From NCBI GenBank assembly GCA_044220535.1, contig JBGAQU010000060.1, positions 1-19,200 on the forward strand: DNA of 19,200 nt, read 5' to 3'. How positions within the stretch are numbered: the first letter of the stretch is position 1; each line of letters begins with the position of its first letter. The DNA is from JBDHTS01 sp044220535 (lineage in GTDB: Bacteria > Pseudomonadota > Alphaproteobacteria > Micavibrionales > Micavibrionaceae). Positions 1 through 7,470 of the stretch are shown here, piece after piece. A model generated the notes under the pieces. That model had not been told where the DNA came from, ran no database searches, and saw only the letters and a list, made by a program, of their open reading frames with translations. The position numbers and the translations under genes were made by a program.

Positions 1-155
1 GATTGGTTCCGGTCTTCTTCCTTATGCTGACTTTCATGGCACGGTGGACTCTCAAGCTGAATCTCCATGTTTAAATCGTCACAGCAAGAAGCTGCTGAGA
101 GGGCATTAACTGGCAGGGCAACCATCATCAGAATAAACAGAAAAACTCTAACCAT
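1..155 (-). CDS. Small exported Cys-rich protein, partial
   Basis: I do not recognise this gene. Its ATG overlaps the end of ubiV (ATGGTTAG, where TAG is the ubiV stop), so it is probably translationally coupled as the fourth gene of the ubiTUV operon. The first 51 codons are open and run off the left edge. The start MVRVFLFILMMVALPVNALS looks like a cleavable signal peptide: one Arg, a long hydrophobic core, then a small-residue Ala-Leu-Ser-Ala-Ala stretch. The mature part begins Ser-Cys-Cys-Asp-Asp and later has Pro-Pro-Cys-His-Glu-Ser-Gln-His, so Cys and His residues are dense and a metal-binding or redox role in the periplasm is conceivable. That role is inference only. The signal peptide and coupling are seen directly; the C-terminus is unknown. 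Confidence 0.5.
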   Translation of the reverse strand, partial: MVRVFLFILMMVALPVNALSAASCCDDLNMEIQLESPPCHESQHKEEDRNQ

Positions 156-1050
156 GTCCCCAACGACACCCTTCCCTGCCATGATAAAATCCGTTGGAAT
201 ACGGGATATTCAGCCCTGCTTTGGCTATAAGCTTCTCGGCTTCCTCCGGCGTGATCTGCCCGGAAAGAACATCAGAAAAGTGTTTTGATATTGTGACCAT
301 ATCGCAATGATGGGGCGATAACCGGAACGCATGAATTCCCATTCCTATCATATCGTTCATTTCATGAACCAGATTCAGACATGTATAGGATAATGTCTGT
401 ACGCCATTCACACAGAGGAAATTCTGGCCGCCAAGCGTTTTTAAAACCATACCGTTGGGATCTTCCTCGCAAACAAACTGGCAGTTATCTTTAACCCGTC
501 CATGCGCGCGCGCATGATAGCATCTGGCAGACAAGGCCAGCCCTATCCGCCCATAGACCTGGACTTCCAGATTAATATTGTGCGTTTCTGCCGCCTTGCT
601 CAAGGTAGCCAGGGAATCCCGCGGCAATTCGGCAGGAAGTGCGATATGTGTAGCGCCTCCTTCAGAAAGATATCGGAGCGTTTCTTCATTATAGGTATTG
701 AAATATTGGCCTATACGATGGGGCTTTCCGCGAAGATGGTAGAGCGCCGATGCATCATTGGCTTCAATTTCGAAATCATCCAGATCACAAAGCCCGGCTG
801 TCATCTTCCTTTCCCTGGGAATCATCACTTCGGCAAGAGAAGAAAATACGACACTCTTGCCGGCATTGGTAAGGCGTTCGGCAACCTCCGCATAATGCTG
901 TTCAAAAAACGGGGATCTTTTTGAACATACGACCTCTCCCAGATAAACCGTATCAACAGGCGCTTCATCAGCAATCTGGAAGTAGAAATCGCGTTTTCTC
1001 TCAGCAGGCCAATGAAACAGTATCGGGCCGATTGTCAGCTTGCCTGTCAT
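148..1050 (-). CDS. ubiV: UbiV, O2-independent ubiquinone hydroxylation protein (U32 family)
   Basis: UbiV pairs with UbiU to hydroxylate the ubiquinone ring without O2, using prephenate as oxygen donor in the system studied in E. coli. The chosen start (MTGKLTIGPI) has a GGTGGAG ribosome site lying inside the end of ubiU; an upstream in-frame ATG at 1077 would overlap ubiU by 23 bases and is less likely. The product is 300 residues, normal for the family. Four cysteines fit the known 4Fe-4S ligand pattern: C42, then C177-X12-C190-X3-C194, matching the E. coli spacing as I remember it. The reading frame is intact and the gene is third in a ubiT-ubiU-ubiV operon, which makes the assignment firm. 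Confidence 0.92.
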   Translation of the reverse strand: MTGKLTIGPILFHWPAERKRDFYFQIADEAPVDTVYLGEVVCSKRSPFFEQHYAEVAERLTNAGKSVVFSSLAEVMIPRERKMTAGLCDLDDFEIEANDASALYHLRGKPHRIGQYFNTYNEETLRYLSEGGATHIALPAELPRDSLATLSKAAETHNINLEVQVYGRIGLALSARCYHARAHGRVKDNCQFVCEEDPNGMVLKTLGGQNFLCVNGVQTLSYTCLNLVHEMNDMIGMGIHAFRLSPHHCDMVTISKHFSDVLSGQITPEEAEKLIAKAGLNIPYSNGFYHGREGCRWGHG

Positions 1051-1054
1051 ATCT

Positions 1055-1954
1055 TTATCTCCACCGCTTGCTTTCATAGGCGCCGTGGGTCTGTTTATGC
1101 CCTTCCGTTAAGGCCAAGAGCTGCGGCATATCAATGGCCTCTCCCGCCAGAACGGAATCGACTGCCTGCCGCCAGGAAGAAACAACGCTCTGGATATAAG
1201 CCTTGGAGCGTTGCCGCCCTTCGATTTTGAAAGCATTAACGCCAGCCTTTATAAGATCAGGCAAAAGATCCGCCAGATTTAAACTGATCGGCTCTTCAAA
1301 TGCGTAATAGGCCTCTTCTTTATGCGGGGCCATGTATCGCCCCTTGCATATGGTTGGATATCCTGGATTTTGCATACAGGAAAAACAATCAATGGTGAAT
1401 CCGTTAAGTTTTGCCGTCAGATTTCGATCTTTGTCTTCCTCGAAAATAAAGCATTCTATCTCGCAGGGAATTTCCTGCTTTAATGATTTAATTTCGGGGA
1501 TTGTAAGGATGCGTGGCAGAACCACACGCTTTACGCCGAACTCCTCACAGTAATACTTGATAGCCTCAACAGAGGGTGCGCCGGCCTGCACGGATAAATG
1601 CAGGCGCAGATCCGGATGATGACAACGGGCATAGTTTGCGACGCCTATATCAGCAACGATGATCGCATCAATGCCTAAATCCACGGCATCATCGACAGCT
1701 TTCTTCCAAAGATCAAACTTTCCAGCCGGTGGAAAGGTATTGGTTGCCAAAAGAACTTTTGTGCCGCGGCTATGAGCATATTCCACTGCCGGTTTCAGCT
1801 CATCCAGAGAGAAATTAAGGCCGGGAAAATTGCGCGCGTTCGTGGCATTTTTAAACCCGCAATAGACGGCATCTGCACCAGAATCCACGGCGGTTCTAAG
1901 CGCGGCCGGTGTGCCGGCGGGACAAACAAGCTCCGGTCTATTGACGATGGACAT
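1055..1954 (-). CDS. ubiU: UbiU, O2-independent ubiquinone hydroxylation protein (U32 family), Fe-S segment altered
   Basis: UbiU is the partner of UbiV in anaerobic ubiquinone synthesis. The N-terminus (ELVCPAGTPAALRTAVDSGA), the NARNFPGLNF stretch, the PGYPTICKGRY motif at about 198-207 and the KIEGRQRS motif at about 243-250 are family hallmarks. AGAAGGATG precedes the ATG, which overlaps the end of ubiT by 17 bases. The protein has 299 residues against about 331 in E. coli. Compared with E. coli UbiU from memory, roughly 32-35 residues between ECFIF (about 167-171) and LNGFTID (about 183-189) are missing. That segment normally carries three of the four Fe-S cysteines; only C203 (in TICKGRY) remains, while C164, C168, C190 and C193 are extra. 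The frame is continuous with no sign of a frameshift. Confidence 0.9.
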   Translation of the reverse strand: MSIVNRPELVCPAGTPAALRTAVDSGADAVYCGFKNATNARNFPGLNFSLDELKPAVEYAHSRGTKVLLATNTFPPAGKFDLWKKAVDDAVDLGIDAIIVADIGVANYARCHHPDLRLHLSVQAGAPSVEAIKYYCEEFGVKRVVLPRILTIPEIKSLKQEIPCEIECFIFEEDKDRNLTAKLNGFTIDCFSCMQNPGYPTICKGRYMAPHKEEAYYAFEEPISLNLADLLPDLIKAGVNAFKIEGRQRSKAYIQSVVSSWRQAVDSVLAGEAIDMPQLLALTEGHKQTHGAYESKRWR

Positions 1955-2477
1955 AAATGCTCATCCTTCTGGCAACTTTCAGAAATCTTTGCCCTGTCGC
2001 TCCAAAAAAACTGGCCACATCATCTGCAATGCTCCCATCCACGTCATCAAGGGCGTTTCTAAGGCAAACAACTGCCTCTGTATCGCCTTCCACACATAGA
2101 TCCCGCGTGAAAAATAAGGCATCACCATCATAACGGCCGTCAATCATTCCCAAGAGGGTCAAAAAAGATCCTGAAATTCTGCTCTCAGCATCAGGAACAC
2201 AATGCTTACGGTAGGCTTTCAGCTCTGGATGACGGGGATCTGGGCGCAAGCAAAGAACAAAAGGCAGGTTTGTAGGATCAACCAGAAACCATTTATGATG
2301 ATGCCCTTCCAGTCTATTGAAGACCTCTGGCCTGCTCTTCCCAATAGCTCTTACAAGTTTTTTCAGAGAAAAATTAACAAGAGGCATGGGTAACGGCGCG
2401 AGCGCAAAATACAGCCCTTTCCTGAAAGAAAAAGCGCGCGGTGGCCGCCCCGTTCTAGAATCTATAACAGTATCCAT
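1938..2477 (-). CDS. ubiT: UbiT, SCP2-domain accessory factor for anaerobic ubiquinone synthesis
   Basis: UbiT is a small SCP2 (sterol-carrier) domain lipid-binding protein thought to present the prenylated ring intermediate to the UbiU-UbiV pair. The 179-residue product has the family layout: a hydrophobic N-terminal segment (about 20-40) followed by the SCP2 core, including the GRYDGDALFFTRDLCVEGDT stretch at about 113-132, where the ligand pocket lies in the family. It is the first gene of the operon and overlaps ubiU by 17 bases. The start is fixed by an in-frame TAG twelve bases upstream of the ATG. No Shine-Dalgarno sequence lies at normal distance, which fits the possible leaderless transcript described for the FNR box. 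The name rests on sequence resemblance plus operon context. Confidence 0.9.
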   Translation of the reverse strand: MDTVIDSRTGRPPRAFSFRKGLYFALAPLPMPLVNFSLKKLVRAIGKSRPEVFNRLEGHHHKWFLVDPTNLPFVLCLRPDPRHPELKAYRKHCVPDAESRISGSFLTLLGMIDGRYDGDALFFTRDLCVEGDTEAVVCLRNALDDVDGSIADDVASFFGATGQRFLKVARRMSIYVHRQ

Positions 2478-2483
2478 ATAAGC

Positions 2484-2526
2484 ATGCTATCGCCTATGCG
2501 CTACGATCCGTTTGACCCAGATCAAA
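2484..2526 (-). promoter_or_regulatory. FNR-type box and promoter of ubiTUV
   Basis: TTGACCCAGATCAA at 2512-2525 matches the FNR/Crp-family consensus TTGAT-N4-ATCAA at nine of ten fixed positions. Its centre (2518.5) is 41.5 bases upstream of the first base of the ubiT ATG, the classic class II activator distance if transcription starts at that A. A TAGCAT hexamer on the minus strand at 2489-2484 then sits exactly at -12 to -7. Together these suggest oxygen-sensing control of ubiTUV and a leaderless mRNA. The box is seen directly; the start site is inferred. It also lies upstream of the divergent XRE gene. Confidence 0.6.
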
Positions 2527-2603
2527 TCTCTTTATAAACAGACCTGCTTTAATGCTCCCAGAATAGAAGAAAGGTTTGTCCTGAAAAATAACATCGTAGA
2601 ATC

Positions 2604-2966
2604 ATGCCTAAAACCCAACGACGTAGCCCTAATAAAGAAGATGTGGATCTTGGCTTCAGAATTCGCAAATCGCGCCAGGATCAAGCTCTTTCTCTGGATG
2701 AGGTTGCGGGCGAGATATCGGTTTCCAAGCAACAGCTCAGAAAATATGAGCTTGGGCGTAACAAAATTAGCGCTCGTCGGTTAGGAGAAATCGCCACTAT
2801 TTTAGGAATTACAACGGATTATCTAATTGGAATAGATACAGCAAGAAAGAAGTACAGTCGCATAGACAGGGAAATGGAGAGATTCTGGATGAACATCGAT
2901 AATCCAGATCACAAACGTATCATTCTTGCTGTCACTAAAGTAGTTGCCGATAAGAACTATAAGTGA
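2604..2966 (+). CDS. XRE-family helix-turn-helix transcriptional regulator
   Basis: The 120-residue product is a small DNA-binding regulator. Residues about 17-75 form an HTH_3/Cro-C1 domain: GFRIRKSRQDQALSLDEVAG, the recognition-helix region VSKQQLRKYELGRNKISARR, then LGEIATILGITTDYLIG, which is typical of XRE proteins. The C-terminal 45 residues are basic and polar with no recognised domain. It is transcribed away from ubiT and shares the 126-base divergent spacer with the FNR box. No good Shine-Dalgarno sequence is seen before the ATG. A 7-bp inverted repeat covers its stop codon and a terminator follows about 80 bases later. Its base composition is more AT-rich than the genes to the right. 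Targets are unknown; it could control itself or the neighbouring virB operon. Confidence 0.85.
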   Translation: MPKTQRRSPNKEDVDLGFRIRKSRQDQALSLDEVAGEISVSKQQLRKYELGRNKISARRLGEIATILGITTDYLIGIDTARKKYSRIDREMERFWMNIDNPDHKRIILAVTKVVADKNYK

Positions 2967-2979
2967 ACCTTAGGTTCAC
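2963..2979. repeat. 7-bp inverted repeat over the XRE stop codon
   Basis: GTGAACC-TTA-GGTTCAC is a perfect 7-bp inverted repeat whose left arm contains the XRE stop TGA. No T-run follows, so it is not a standard terminator. A regulator-binding site or mRNA 3' hairpin is possible. Confidence 0.45.
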
Positions 2980-3047
2980 AAAGCATCAAGGAGAAGAATA
3001 CCATAGGTTTGAAAAAACATAGCATTATAAATTAGTTATTGAACAAG

Positions 3048-3066
3048 AACGGTTCAACCGTTTTTA
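3048..3066 (+). terminator. Rho-independent terminator after the XRE gene
   Basis: AACGG-TTCAA-CCGTT forms a 5-bp stem (extendable to a tight 7-bp repeat AACGGTT/AACCGTT) followed by a T5 run and TAT. It ends transcription about 80 bases after the XRE stop. The short stem makes it moderate in strength. I see no convincing promoter for the virB genes between it and virB2. Confidence 0.5.
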
Positions 3067-3132
3067 TCTCATCATCTCTGAAAATTAAGAGAGATGTGGC
3101 GGTCTGGTATTGCCAAAAAGATGGTGAGAAAA

Positions 3133-3441
3133 ATGTCAATTAACAAAACACAATCAATACGCATTATTGCTTTAGCGCTTATGAGCGCCATTATTTTATA
3201 TCCTGAATATGCCCTTGCACAATCCGCACTTTTTGATTCAGGAACAAACTTTCTGACCGCGCTGCAAAACCTTCTGACATCAACATGGGCAAGAATTATT
3301 GCCATCATTGCCGTTGTTTTTCTGGGATTTGCATGGATGTTTGGCCGTATATCATGGCAAATCCTCGTTGCTGTCGTCGGGGGAATCATATTGGTTTTCG
3401 GTGCGCCCGCCATTGTCGATAGCATTTCTCGATCACTGTAA
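3133..3441 (+). CDS. virB2: VirB2/TrbC-family T4SS major pilin
   Basis: VirB2 is the pilin subunit of VirB-type conjugation systems. From the chosen start the product has 102 residues. A signal peptide of about 29 residues ends ALA-Q, and the mature part has two hydrophobic helices, ARIIAIIAVVFLGFAWMFG and ILVAVVGGIILVFGAPAIVD, separated by a short basic loop RISWQ, which is the cyclic-pilin or TrbC layout. GGTGAG lies just before the ATG at 3133; in-frame ATGs at 3094 and 3121 are possible but have poorer ribosome sites and would give an over-long signal peptide. It is the first gene of a plus-strand virB2-3-4-5-7-6 series, and virB3 starts six bases after its stop. Confidence 0.8.
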   Translation: MSINKTQSIRIIALALMSAIILYPEYALAQSALFDSGTNFLTALQNLLTSTWARIIAIIAVVFLGFAWMFGRISWQILVAVVGGIILVFGAPAIVDSISRSL

Positions 3442-3446
3442 AAATA

Positions 3447-3755
3447 ATGAGCAAAGAAGAGCAGATAGAAATTGACCCTCTTTTTATAGGCATGACACGT
3501 CCTCCCGTTGCAATGGGCGTTCCTATGGAGTTTTTTGGGGTTAATTTCATCCTCTTCGGCATAGGCATGATCATGTTCATGTCTTTGACAGGAAAGATCC
3601 TGTTTTTTGTTTGTATCACGCTACCGCTTCATGCGGCCGGATACATTGCCACCGAAAAAGACCCGCACTGGATGCGCGTTTGGCTGACAAAACTGAATAA
3701 ATGTGCGCCCACACGGAACAAGGGGTTTTGGAAAAGCAATAGTTATAAACCGTGA
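3447..3755 (+). CDS. virB3: VirB3 T4SS inner-membrane protein
   Basis: The 102-residue product matches the VirB3 family: an N-terminal DPLFIGMTRPPVAMGVPMEF motif, which is highly characteristic, then two membrane segments at about 28-45 and 47-65, and a conserved region near KDPHWMRVWLTKL. VirB3 sits in the inner membrane and works with VirB4 at the base of the secretion channel. Its stop overlaps a GTG that can start virB4 (GTGA), so the two are probably coupled. No defects are visible. Confidence 0.9.
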   Translation: MSKEEQIEIDPLFIGMTRPPVAMGVPMEFFGVNFILFGIGMIMFMSLTGKILFFVCITLPLHAAGYIATEKDPHWMRVWLTKLNKCAPTRNKGFWKSNSYKP

Positions 3756-6175
3756 TAGGCCATGAAATGCTCGCTGCCGCAAAGAAAGACGACACGATTT
3801 TTGGTAAAGAAGCCAAGGCAGAGGCTTCTATTGGACGTTTTATTCCCTACTCGCGCCTGATCGACAAAGAAACCGTAAAAACAAAAGAAGGCCATTTCCT
3901 GAAGATCATCAGGATTGAAGGGATGCCGTTTGAAACACTTGATGAAATAGACATCAACCAGAGAAAGAACGTCCGCGCCACCCTGCTCCGCGGCCTCTCA
4001 AACAGCCGCTTTGCGCTCTATCATCATATTATCCGCCGCGAAGAAAACAGCGAACAGGACGGATTTTTTGAAAACGATTTCTGCCGCGCACTCGATCATG
4101 ACTATCAGGAACGGCTCGCCGGCAAGCGCATGTTCGTCAATGAACAATTCATAACCATTGTTCGCAGGCCTGCACAGGGCGCTTTCGGCCTTATGGCCGA
4201 CCTCAGCCGCACCTTGTTCACCCGCATAGACCGCCAGATCCAGAAAAACCAGGAAACCGAGGATATCAAGGCTCTGAATGAAGCCACGGGGCATATCCTG
4301 ACGACCCTTGCTCCCTACAGGCCCAGAATTTTGGGTTTTAGAGAAACAGAAAAAGGTACTTTTGCCGAGAATCTGTCCTTCCTGTCCTATCTGGTGAACT
4401 GGGAAAAGACGGAAATCCGCCCTCCCCGCATGTCGATCGCAGATTATCTACCCTCCAAGCGTATTTCCTTCGGCAAGGAAGCCTTTGAAGTGCGCGGCAG
4501 CGCGCCAGGTGATGTGAAGCTCGGCGCCATTCTATCCCTAAAAGAATATGCCGATGGAACCGGGCCGGGGATGCTCGATAGTCTGCTGCGCCTCCCCCAT
4601 GAATTCATCCTGACGCAATCTTTCGGATTCGTGGATCGGCAGGCCTCCCTCAACGCTATGCGCGACACGAAAAGAAAACTGATCGCCGGCGAGCAAGGCG
4701 CTACTTCTCTGGAAGAGGATCTGGATGATGCCATAGACGATCTGGCCTCGGGCCGGTCAACCTTCGGCGAGCATCATTTAACAATCACAGCCATTGGTAA
4801 GAACGCCGCGGCTCTGGATTCGGTCATTAGCGATTGCGTCAGCGCCTTCGTCAATCTCGGTATCGTTACCGCGCGCGAAGATATTAACCTGGAACCGGCA
4901 TTTTGGGCGCAACTTCCGGGGAATTTTGGCTTTATTGCCAGACGATCCTTGATTTCCAACTCCAATTTCTCCGGTTTTGCCAGCCTGCACAATTTTCCGG
5001 CCGGAAAAGCCATGGGTAATCACTGGGGGCCGGCAATCACGCGCCTCGAAACCACATCTGGAACGCCGTATTGGTTCAATTTCCATGAGCGCGACGTAGG
5101 AAACTTCACAGTGATTGGCCCGACCGGATACGGGAAAACCGTCCTGCTGACCTTCCTGAACGCCCAGGCTCAAAGGCTTGCGCCTCGTACAGTCTATTTT
5201 GACAAGGATCACGGCGCCGAAATCTACCTGCGCGCCATCGGCGGAAACTACACAACCGTCCGGCAGGGTCTTCCCACCGGCCTGAACCCGCTGCAGCTCC
5301 CCGACAACCCTGAAAACAGGGCGTTTATCCGGGAATGGATCAGGCTGCTGATCACACTTGATAACGATACACCCGTTTCCCCGCAAGATTTGGAGATCAT
5401 CGCCGATGCGGTGAACGCCAATTTTGAAGAGCCGCCACAGCACAGGCGCTTGCGGTTTTTTGCGGAATTGCTCTCCGGCCATGAAATCAGTCACGGGGCA
5501 TCCCTGGCGGCAAGAATGGCGAAATGGCACAGCACCGGCGAACGGGCTTGGCTATTCGACAATGAGCAAGACACCCTTGCCCTCGACAACAGGAATATCG
5601 GCTTTGACCTGACCTCCATTCTGGACGATCCGATCAGCCGCACGCCTTGGCTTATGTATGTTTTTCATCGGGTACAAGACATTCTGGACGGCCAAAAAGT
5701 GATTATCATGCTGGATGAGGGGTGGAAGCTGCTTGATGATCCAGCCTTTGCCGCCCGTATCAAGGACTGGATGAAAACCATCCGGAAACAGAACGGGATT
5801 ATCGGTTTTGCCACACAATCCGTCCGGGATGCCCTCCGCAGCAGCGTTGGGGATGCCATTATCGAGCAATCGCCGACACAGATATTTCTCCCCAACCCGC
5901 GCGCTGATGAAAACGACTACTGCAACGGTTTCGGGGTATCAAAGCACGAACTGAAAATTATTCGCAAACTCACGCCGGAATCGCGCTGTTTTCTGCTCCG
6001 GCATGGAACGGACTCCGTGATCGCCCGCCTCGATCTGACCGGCCTTGATGATTTTATCGCCGTCCTGTCAGGCCGGACGCAAACCGTCCAGTACATGCAC
6101 GACCTGATCCAGCAATACGGCCCGGCTCCTGAAAGCTGGCTCCCTGCTTTTATCGAAGGAAGGAACGCTCTATGA
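3752..6175 (+). CDS. virB4: VirB4 T4SS ATPase
   Basis: VirB4 is the large ATPase that powers pilus assembly and substrate transfer at the inner membrane. The 807-residue product has full family length, with the N-terminal CagE/VirB4 domain over about the first 400 residues. Walker A is GPTGYGKT at 456-463 and Walker B is VIIMLDEGWKLL from 650. The C-terminal motor region ends with RLTPESRCFLLRHG. The start is taken as GTG overlapping the virB3 stop; an in-frame ATG at 3767 is an alternative that would remove five residues. The end overlaps virB5 (ATGA). The gene looks intact, in contrast to the damaged genes downstream, so the ATPase may still be made even if the system is incomplete. Confidence 0.96.
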   Translation: MIGHEMLAAAKKDDTIFGKEAKAEASIGRFIPYSRLIDKETVKTKEGHFLKIIRIEGMPFETLDEIDINQRKNVRATLLRGLSNSRFALYHHIIRREENSEQDGFFENDFCRALDHDYQERLAGKRMFVNEQFITIVRRPAQGAFGLMADLSRTLFTRIDRQIQKNQETEDIKALNEATGHILTTLAPYRPRILGFRETEKGTFAENLSFLSYLVNWEKTEIRPPRMSIADYLPSKRISFGKEAFEVRGSAPGDVKLGAILSLKEYADGTGPGMLDSLLRLPHEFILTQSFGFVDRQASLNAMRDTKRKLIAGEQGATSLEEDLDDAIDDLASGRSTFGEHHLTITAIGKNAAALDSVISDCVSAFVNLGIVTAREDINLEPAFWAQLPGNFGFIARRSLISNSNFSGFASLHNFPAGKAMGNHWGPAITRLETTSGTPYWFNFHERDVGNFTVIGPTGYGKTVLLTFLNAQAQRLAPRTVYFDKDHGAEIYLRAIGGNYTTVRQGLPTGLNPLQLPDNPENRAFIREWIRLLITLDNDTPVSPQDLEIIADAVNANFEEPPQHRRLRFFAELLSGHEISHGASLAARMAKWHSTGERAWLFDNEQDTLALDNRNIGFDLTSILDDPISRTPWLMYVFHRVQDILDGQKVIIMLDEGWKLLDDPAFAARIKDWMKTIRKQNGIIGFATQSVRDALRSSVGDAIIEQSPTQIFLPNPRADENDYCNGFGVSKHELKIIRKLTPESRCFLLRHGTDSVIARLDLTGLDDFIAVLSGRTQTVQYMHDLIQQYGPAPESWLPAFIEGRNAL

Positions 6176-6918
6176 AACGCCTGATCCTCTCTTATTTAGT
6201 AATTTCAATATTTATATATGTATCCCCTTCGGCACTGGCCCAGGGCATCCCAGTCTATGATGCCTCCAGCTTCACGCAAATGGTCACACAGATCGAGGCC
6301 ATGTCCAAGGATTATCAAAAACAGTTGGAGCAGCTGGATCAGGCCATTAAGCAGGCCAACTCCATCACCGGCACGCGCAACATGGGATCTTTGAACAATT
6401 CACCCCTTGAATCCGAATTGCGCCGCTACCTCCCGACGACATGGCAGCAAACTATGAACCTGATGAACGCCCCAGGCCTGGGAAGCGCCGGCATTGGAAC
6501 GCAGAACATCTACAACACCTTGACCACGACGTTCCAGCCCCTCCCCGGCTCTGAATTCCTGCCAAGTGATCCTACAGGCCCGATCGCGCAGGCTCTAGAT
6601 CGCCGCAATAACACGACTTACGCAGCAATGGCGGCATCAGAACAGGCATATAACAACATTTCAGCACGCATTAGTGCCTACGAAAATATGCTCGAGGAGC
6701 TGAACAACACGACAGATTTAAAGGCTTCCGTCGATCTGCAAGCGCGTATCGCAGCCGAAAACGGCATGATCTTGAATGAACTTATCCGGCTTCAAGCTAT
6801 GCAGATTCAGCAAAAAGCCGCCTCAGATAATGAAACCTTAACAACCTATCGCCGCGCTACGGCCGCCAATAAGTATGATGCGGACAAGGCGAGCAACGCT
6901 TTCAAACCACAGAAGTAA
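6172..6918 (+). CDS. virB5: VirB5-family T4SS minor pilin component
   Basis: VirB5 proteins are secreted minor pilus subunits that help in adhesion and pilus tip assembly. The 248-residue product starts with a clear signal peptide (cleavage after ALA at about residue 23, then QGIPVYD). A helical, Gln-rich mature domain follows (FTQMVTQIEAMSKDYQKQLE, QLDQAIKQANSITGTRNMG), then RRYLPTTWQQTM and a long C-terminal coiled-coil region with AARIAAENGMI-like VirB5/TrbJ features. It overlaps the virB4 stop by four bases and comes just before the lipoprotein ORF. Length and layout are normal. TrbJ-like naming would be equally acceptable. Confidence 0.86.
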   Translation: MKRLILSYLVISIFIYVSPSALAQGIPVYDASSFTQMVTQIEAMSKDYQKQLEQLDQAIKQANSITGTRNMGSLNNSPLESELRRYLPTTWQQTMNLMNAPGLGSAGIGTQNIYNTLTTTFQPLPGSEFLPSDPTGPIAQALDRRNNTTYAAMAASEQAYNNISARISAYENMLEELNNTTDLKASVDLQARIAAENGMILNELIRLQAMQIQQKAASDNETLTTYRRATAANKYDADKASNAFKPQK

Positions 6919-6923
6919 AAACC

Positions 6924-7193
6924 ATGCGCCTCTTTATCCTTCTCGTATCAACCCTTGCACTGGCGAGCTGCGCCGGTGGTCATAGAGATCTGAAATCCCC
7001 TTGCGGCCCTTCGGCGAGCCTGTCAGCAAATCCTTGCGCCCATATTCCGCTGAATGTGGCTTCTGCAGATAGCCAGGAAGACAAAATATCAAGGAAGTTT
7101 AGGTCAATCGCACATGGGTTTGCCTTGGCCGTACTACTGACCGGCTGCGTGGAATCGAATCCGCTGGAAAAGCACCCTTCGGAAAGTTGCTGA
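6924..7193 (+). CDS. VirB7-like lipoprotein with a second lipobox-like segment
   Basis: The N-terminus MRLFILLVSTLALASC is a lipoprotein signal with lipid-modified C16. The following 30 residues, with two further Cys and ending CAHIPLNVA, resemble small VirB7-type lipoproteins that usually end near a Pro-Ile/Leu-Asn motif. The position between virB5 and virB6 fits. What is odd is that the frame runs on into a second signal-like segment, FALAVLLTGC (C75), followed by NPLEKHPSE, which resembles the start of an EexN entry-exclusion lipoprotein. I infer that two neighbouring lipoprotein genes have fused or that the second has lost its own start. The VirB7-like part is reasonably supported; the EexN reading is tentative. 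Confidence 0.55.
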   Translation: MRLFILLVSTLALASCAGGHRDLKSPCGPSASLSANPCAHIPLNVASADSQEDKISRKFRSIAHGFALAVLLTGCVESNPLEKHPSESC

Positions 7194-7200
7194 ATTCATC

Positions 7201-7467
7201 ATGCAACACGGAACCTGGCGATTACCAGATGCTCTAAGATATGGGCGCACCCGAAGCGCAAACGTCGCAGTCCTGCAGGACTGCGACCGCACAGCAACAA
7301 ATATCGCCACCATTCTGAATGAAGGGGGCTTTGGGCCGAATATCTCCTCTGAGAATGTCCGCTTAACTCCTGTCTGGACACACTATGAAACTCTTTTAGA
7401 AGCCCGCAAGAAAAAGGCAGATGAAGACCTCAAAAAAGTTTTTCAATGGGGGCCGGGTAAGAAATAG
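7201..7467 (+). CDS. Small conserved-looking ORF, possibly the tail of a broken EexN-like gene
   Basis: I do not recognise this 88-residue ORF. It lies three bases before virB6 on the same strand and its C-terminal half (SENVRLTPVWTHYETLLEAR, then KKKADEDLKK) looks like a real, helical coding sequence. The ATG has no good ribosome site. Reading across frames from the preceding ORF, the lipobox VLLTGC, HPSE, then LLNSSCNTEPGDY in another frame, then this frame, would give one continuous EexN-like lipoprotein if one base were restored near 7184 and one near 7224. I therefore suspect this is the displaced C-terminal part of a frameshifted entry-exclusion gene rather than an independent protein. 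Confidence 0.4.
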   Translation: MQHGTWRLPDALRYGRTRSANVAVLQDCDRTATNIATILNEGGFGPNISSENVRLTPVWTHYETLLEARKKKADEDLKKVFQWGPGKK

Positions 7468-7470
7468 ACC

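Noticed and set aside
502..924. 140-codon plus-strand open frame opposite ubiV
   Set aside because: Antisense to a well-conserved gene and without any recognisable protein features.
1440..1520. Frameshift as the cause of the missing UbiU cysteines
   Set aside because: The other frames here do not encode the missing motif and flanking conserved blocks stay in one frame, so it is an in-frame absence.
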